This document shows, one piece after another, positions 5,424 to 7,966 of a stretch of 7,966 nt of DNA (positions are counted from its first letter, which is position 1; each line of letters opens with the position of its first letter). The position numbers and the translations under genes were made by a program. The DNA lies in contig JAGMEZ010000321.1 of NCBI GenBank assembly GCA_023127905.1, positions 1 through 7,966 of the forward strand, given 5' to 3'. The notes under the pieces were generated by a model. It made no database searches and was not told the DNA's origin. It worked only from the letters and a program-made list of their open reading frames with translations. This stretch comes from Caldifarciminota bacterium. GTDB lineage: Bacteria; Hydrothermota; E44-bin80.

Positions 5424-6881
5424 TTAGAATCTGCTTAATAGGTTGATTTTTATACCTTCAAAAGGTTCTTCAATTCTGCATACGCCTCCAGTACATACAA
5501 GGCCACCTTTTTCAGAACCTGCCATAATGTTGAGTGTATGGGAATCAGAGATATCCCAGCGCAGCTCAATTACTTTCCATTCAGTGCCCTCACTTTCAAG
5601 AAGTACTTCTTTGTCTCTTATTTCCCATCTACCTGCAAATGAAAGATAGGAGAATATGCCTATATCAATTGAGGCAGCGTTATCCATAAACGATGTTGTA
5701 TCAATTTCTACAAATCTTGAATTTAAACCAACTTTAATTGAATGAGGTCCCATGGAATTCATAACATCGATGTGTGGTATCAATTCTGTTTTCGTATTAA
5801 TTATTGGTTCAGGTTTTTTATATTCAAGATTCTTAATGCTTATGAGAAATGAAGTTCCTTCCCTCCACAAATCGCCTTTTATTTCAGCGTACAGTTCTTC
5901 GAAACCTATTGAATCAGAGGAGATAGTGGATAAGATTGATTTGTTAAGTTCAAGGTACCAGTTGCCGAATGGGTTTGATATAATATCAAGCATCCATCCT
6001 TTCTCATCGCTTGCCCTGTTTATTGTGTAACCGTCAAGATTTCCTGTGGGTGGTGCATTATACCTGTATACGTTTCCACCATATCCCAGTGAATCGTAAT
6101 TAAGATATTCAAAACTTGCGGAAAGTAAATCTATGAAAAAAGTGAGAGAACCGTACATCCCAATTCCTTCTGTTTCAATAAACTGTAGTTCATCCCATCC
6201 ATCTCTTTTAGCAAATTCAGCATATAGTATAAATGGTCCACCAGTGGTGCTGATATTTAATCCGAAAAGATAGGTTTCTCTTGGTGTCTCGACTCCGGGA
6301 TTCTCACTTGAAAGTTTTACAGCGTTTGCTTCGAGTTTGAAATTGGAAATACAATTAAAGGATAAATTACCACCTTGAAGTAAGTCGGTTGTACCGTTAA
6401 CGACAGAATATTTCCTATTTGAAAAAAGAAGGTTTCTTGGTTTGCCTGATAAAAGTGATAAAGTTATAAATTTATCAGAGTAGTCAAGATAAATGCCATC
6501 AATATCCTTCTTGAGGCTGCCGGTTGTCTCGTCTGTTTGATTGAGAATTAACCCTCTTCCAAAAGATTGATAGAAATTACCTGCTTTAATGGTAAATTTA
6601 GGGTTTTTAAATTCGATAAACCTTTTTCTTATTCCTTCTTTTCTTAAAGCATATGTTACATTTGAAGGTTCATATATGTACCATTCGATGTTTCCTCTGA
6701 AGTTTCCATAAAGAGCGTTAACTGTTAAGGCATCTTCAAAAAAATTTTCCTTATCCTCTTTCCTCTGCCAGTATGAAAGTTTGTTTTTCCCGAGTATTTG
6801 AAGTATGTGGGTAAAAGATAAAGAATGTGAAAGTAATAGGAAGAAGGCAATTAAATAAATAAGGAGGTTCTTTCTACTCAT
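5424..6881 (-). CDS. Outer-membrane beta-barrel protein, DUF6029-like
   Basis: This protein of about 485 residues has a signal peptide (basic MSRKN, then a leucine-rich core to about residue 22). Alternating hydrophobic/aromatic strands typical of a beta-barrel follow, and the C-terminus ends in phenylalanine (LLSRF), as expected for insertion by the BAM machinery. A motif GNFYQSFGRGL near residues 101-111 and the late GGLVCTGGVCR (cysteines 463 and 468) resemble the DUF6029 family, whose function is unknown. A third cysteine lies at 177. The start is ambiguous. ATG at 6881 overlaps the upstream redoxin stop as ATGAGTAG (8 nt), suggesting translational coupling. ATG at 6890 and TTG at 6911 are also in frame but have weak ribosome sites. 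It may be a porin or receptor. The coupled redoxin could handle its disulfide, which is inference. Confidence 0.85.
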   Translation of the reverse strand: MSRKNLLIYLIAFFLLLSHSLSFTHILQILGKNKLSYWQRKEDKENFFEDALTVNALYGNFRGNIEWYIYEPSNVTYALRKEGIRKRFIEFKNPKFTIKAGNFYQSFGRGLILNQTDETTGSLKKDIDGIYLDYSDKFITLSLLSGKPRNLLFSNRKYSVVNGTTDLLQGGNLSFNCISNFKLEANAVKLSSENPGVETPRETYLFGLNISTTGGPFILYAEFAKRDGWDELQFIETEGIGMYGSLTFFIDLLSASFEYLNYDSLGYGGNVYRYNAPPTGNLDGYTINRASDEKGWMLDIISNPFGNWYLELNKSILSTISSDSIGFEELYAEIKGDLWREGTSFLISIKNLEYKKPEPIINTKTELIPHIDVMNSMGPHSIKVGLNSRFVEIDTTSFMDNAASIDIGIFSYLSFAGRWEIRDKEVLLESEGTEWKVIELRWDISDSHTLNIMAGSEKGGLVCTGGVCRIEEPFEGIKINLLSRF

Positions 6882-7374
6882 CACCTTCATTTTTTGGAAA
6901 GAGTTCTTCAAGCTTTTCTTCTATTTCCTGCTCATCCCCTTTTTTATATCCCCTGTGACTGTAGATTATATTACCCTCAGTATCAATAATATAGGTTTCA
7001 GGGATTGCCTGGATACCGAAAAGGTTTTTAACTTCCTGGTTTTTGTCGTAAAGAATAGTGTATTCCCATTTATGTCCTTTAACAAATCCGGGTACCTTAG
7101 AGATATTCCTGGGTCCATCCTCATCGATTGCAAGGAAAACCAGTCCTCTTTCCTTATATTTTGCAAAGATACCTTTCATCGCATCAAGACCTTCTACACA
7201 ACTCTTGCAGTAGATTGCCCAGAAGTCAATTATTACGTAGTTCCCGCGTAGGGAATCAATACAGACTATCTCATTTTCCATCGATTCAAGGAAGAATGAT
7301 GGTACCTTTTCTACATCTTCTGCAAAAAGAGCTATTGTACAGATAAAAAGGATTAAAAAAATGAAATATTTCAT
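6874..7374 (-). CDS. Secreted TlpA/ResA-like thiol-disulfide oxidoreductase
   Basis: This 166-residue thioredoxin-fold protein is exported to the periplasm. Residues 1-18 form a signal peptide with probable cleavage after LFA. The active-site dithiol is C56-KS-C59 in FWAIYCKSC, a variant of the usual WAxWCxPC that lacks proline before the second cysteine. The cis-proline P125 lies in IPETYIID, and a YDKN...NLFGI segment is typical of the TlpA/ResA group. It likely reduces or isomerises disulfides in exported proteins. Relatives help cytochrome c maturation, and a tetraheme cytochrome lies elsewhere in this window. It starts at ATG 7374 with GGGGA just upstream and follows a good promoter. It is the first gene of the probable operon and overlaps the beta-barrel gene. 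C38 is an extra cysteine. The exact substrate is unknown. Confidence 0.9.
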   Translation of the reverse strand: MKYFIFLILFICTIALFAEDVEKVPSFFLESMENEIVCIDSLRGNYVIIDFWAIYCKSCVEGLDAMKGIFAKYKERGLVFLAIDEDGPRNISKVPGFVKGHKWEYTILYDKNQEVKNLFGIQAIPETYIIDTEGNIIYSHRGYKKGDEQEIEEKLEELFPKNEGDE

Positions 7375-7411
7375 ACTTTCCCCATTTTCTTGCCGTTCAT
7401 TTTATTATGGG

Positions 7412-7440
7412 ATAATATATAATTTTATCTCAGAAGTCAA
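7412..7440 (-). promoter_or_regulatory. Sigma-70 type promoter for the redoxin operon
   Basis: On the minus strand, TTGACT (7440-7435) and TATTAT (7417-7412) are separated by exactly 17 bases, each one mismatch from consensus. The -35 begins two bases after the stop codon of the upstream nuclease/TPR gene. Transcription would start near 7405, about 30 bases before the redoxin ATG at 7374. This supports a separate redoxin - beta-barrel - aminopeptidase transcript. Confidence 0.75.
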
Positions 7441-7441
7441 G

Positions 7442-7966
7442 TTAATTATCCTGTTTATCTAATTTTCTATGTATCCTTATTTCCCTTTTTGTAATATCGT
7501 CGTATGTACAGAATTCCCAATCATCTCCAAGGTTTCCTTTAAGGATATTTAGTATATCCTTAGCTTTATTAAAATTCTGTAATTTATGTTCATAATACTT
7601 TGCAAGTTCGATATATGGAAATGGTTCAAGGGGAGTTTCTGATAGAAGCTCGGTCCATAATTCTTCAGCCTTATCCCACATAGCTAATCGCTTAAAAATT
7701 AATGAAAGTTCTCTCTTTACTTCAAAGATTAAAGGGATATTATCTGTATATCTTAGTGCTTTTCTCATGAGTTGGATAGATGTATCATTGTCTTTAAGTT
7801 CAATAAATAATCTTGAGATTGAATAGAGAACTTCAGGATTTCGAATCTTGTCAATTCCTTTAAGCAGCTCTACAAAATGTGATAGAAGTCTGAGCATAGA
7901 GAACACATCAATCACATTGTGTTTGATAACCTTGTTGAGAAGAGAAACTTCATTTGTTCTTAAGAA
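7442..7966 (-). CDS. YprB-like RNase H-fold nuclease with TPR tail, 5' end missing
   Basis: The frame is open to the right window edge, so these 174 residues are the C-terminal part of a larger protein. A GTG at 7915 is in frame, but coding-like sequence continues upstream of it. The segment KHNVIDVFSMLRLLSHF (H16, N17, D20 of the visible part) matches the last motif of the RNase_H_2 / YprB 3'-5' exonuclease-like domain, where HNxxD supplies a catalytic aspartate. About three TPR-like helix pairs follow (roughly residues 45-72, 79-107 and 116-141), the same domain order as Bacillus YprB-type proteins. It is probably a cytoplasmic DNA or RNA exonuclease; its substrate is unknown. The tail ends in charged residues. 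It lies upstream of, but is apparently transcribed separately from, the redoxin operon. Confidence 0.75.
   Translation of the reverse strand, partial: FLRTNEVSLLNKVIKHNVIDVFSMLRLLSHFVELLKGIDKIRNPEVLYSISRLFIELKDNDTSIQLMRKALRYTDNIPLIFEVKRELSLIFKRLAMWDKAEELWTELLSETPLEPFPYIELAKYYEHKLQNFNKAKDILNILKGNLGDDWEFCTYDDITKREIRIHRKLDKQDN

Noticed and set aside
5752..6030. Plus-strand open frame of 92 residues inside the beta-barrel gene
   Set aside because: It lies entirely antisense to a well-supported gene and has no start context or protein family features.

Overview
The window is AT-rich and carries nine protein genes I am confident of, plus one doubtful small ORF. A cleaved-signal TlpA-like redoxin, a C-terminally aromatic beta-barrel and a periplasmic-type multiheme cytochrome c point to a Gram-negative (two-membrane), probably anaerobic bacterium. 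The protein flavour resembles uncultivated FCB-group or WOR-3/Cloacimonadota-like lineages. That placement is an impression from protein resemblance, not a measured assignment. There are no rRNA, tRNA or CRISPR features, and no transposase or phage genes.

Left part (1-1974, plus strand): loosely spaced small genes separated by hairpin-rich spacers. In order they are a cysteine-rich DUF3795 protein, a doubtful small membrane/coiled-coil ORF with no normal start codon, an AlkD-like HEAT-repeat DNA alkylation repair protein with its key residues present, and a small zinc-ribbon-like protein. Bases 1-203 hold no gene but contain two hairpins and half of a third.

Middle (1975-3931, plus strand): a redox cluster. 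A membrane-anchored tetraheme cytochrome c has its own CTTGACA promoter and a strong intrinsic terminator. It is followed by a 46-residue membrane protein with a C-terminal CXXC (CD1871A-type), also behind a CTTGACA box. Next comes a NapH/NosR-like polytopic Fe-S protein. The last two are a known kind of pair, but here a GC-rich, hairpin-forming element of about 105 bp with imperfect terminal inverted repeats sits between them.

Right part (4001-7966, minus strand): a promoter with a 17-bp spacer (TTGACT/TATTAT) drives a probable three-gene operon. It encodes a secreted TlpA/ResA-like thiol-disulfide protein, then a DUF6029-like outer-membrane beta-barrel overlapping it by about 8 nt, then an M18 zinc aminopeptidase (ApeA type) 22 nt further on. 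Upstream of the promoter, a gene running off the right edge encodes the end of a YprB-like RNase H-fold nuclease domain fused to TPR repeats. The plus and minus blocks converge at 3932-4000, where there is a REP-like palindrome with a GTAG head.

The main items for follow-up are the several different intergenic palindrome families, the small CXXC protein/Fe-S protein pair next to a tetraheme cytochrome, and the redoxin/beta-barrel coupling.
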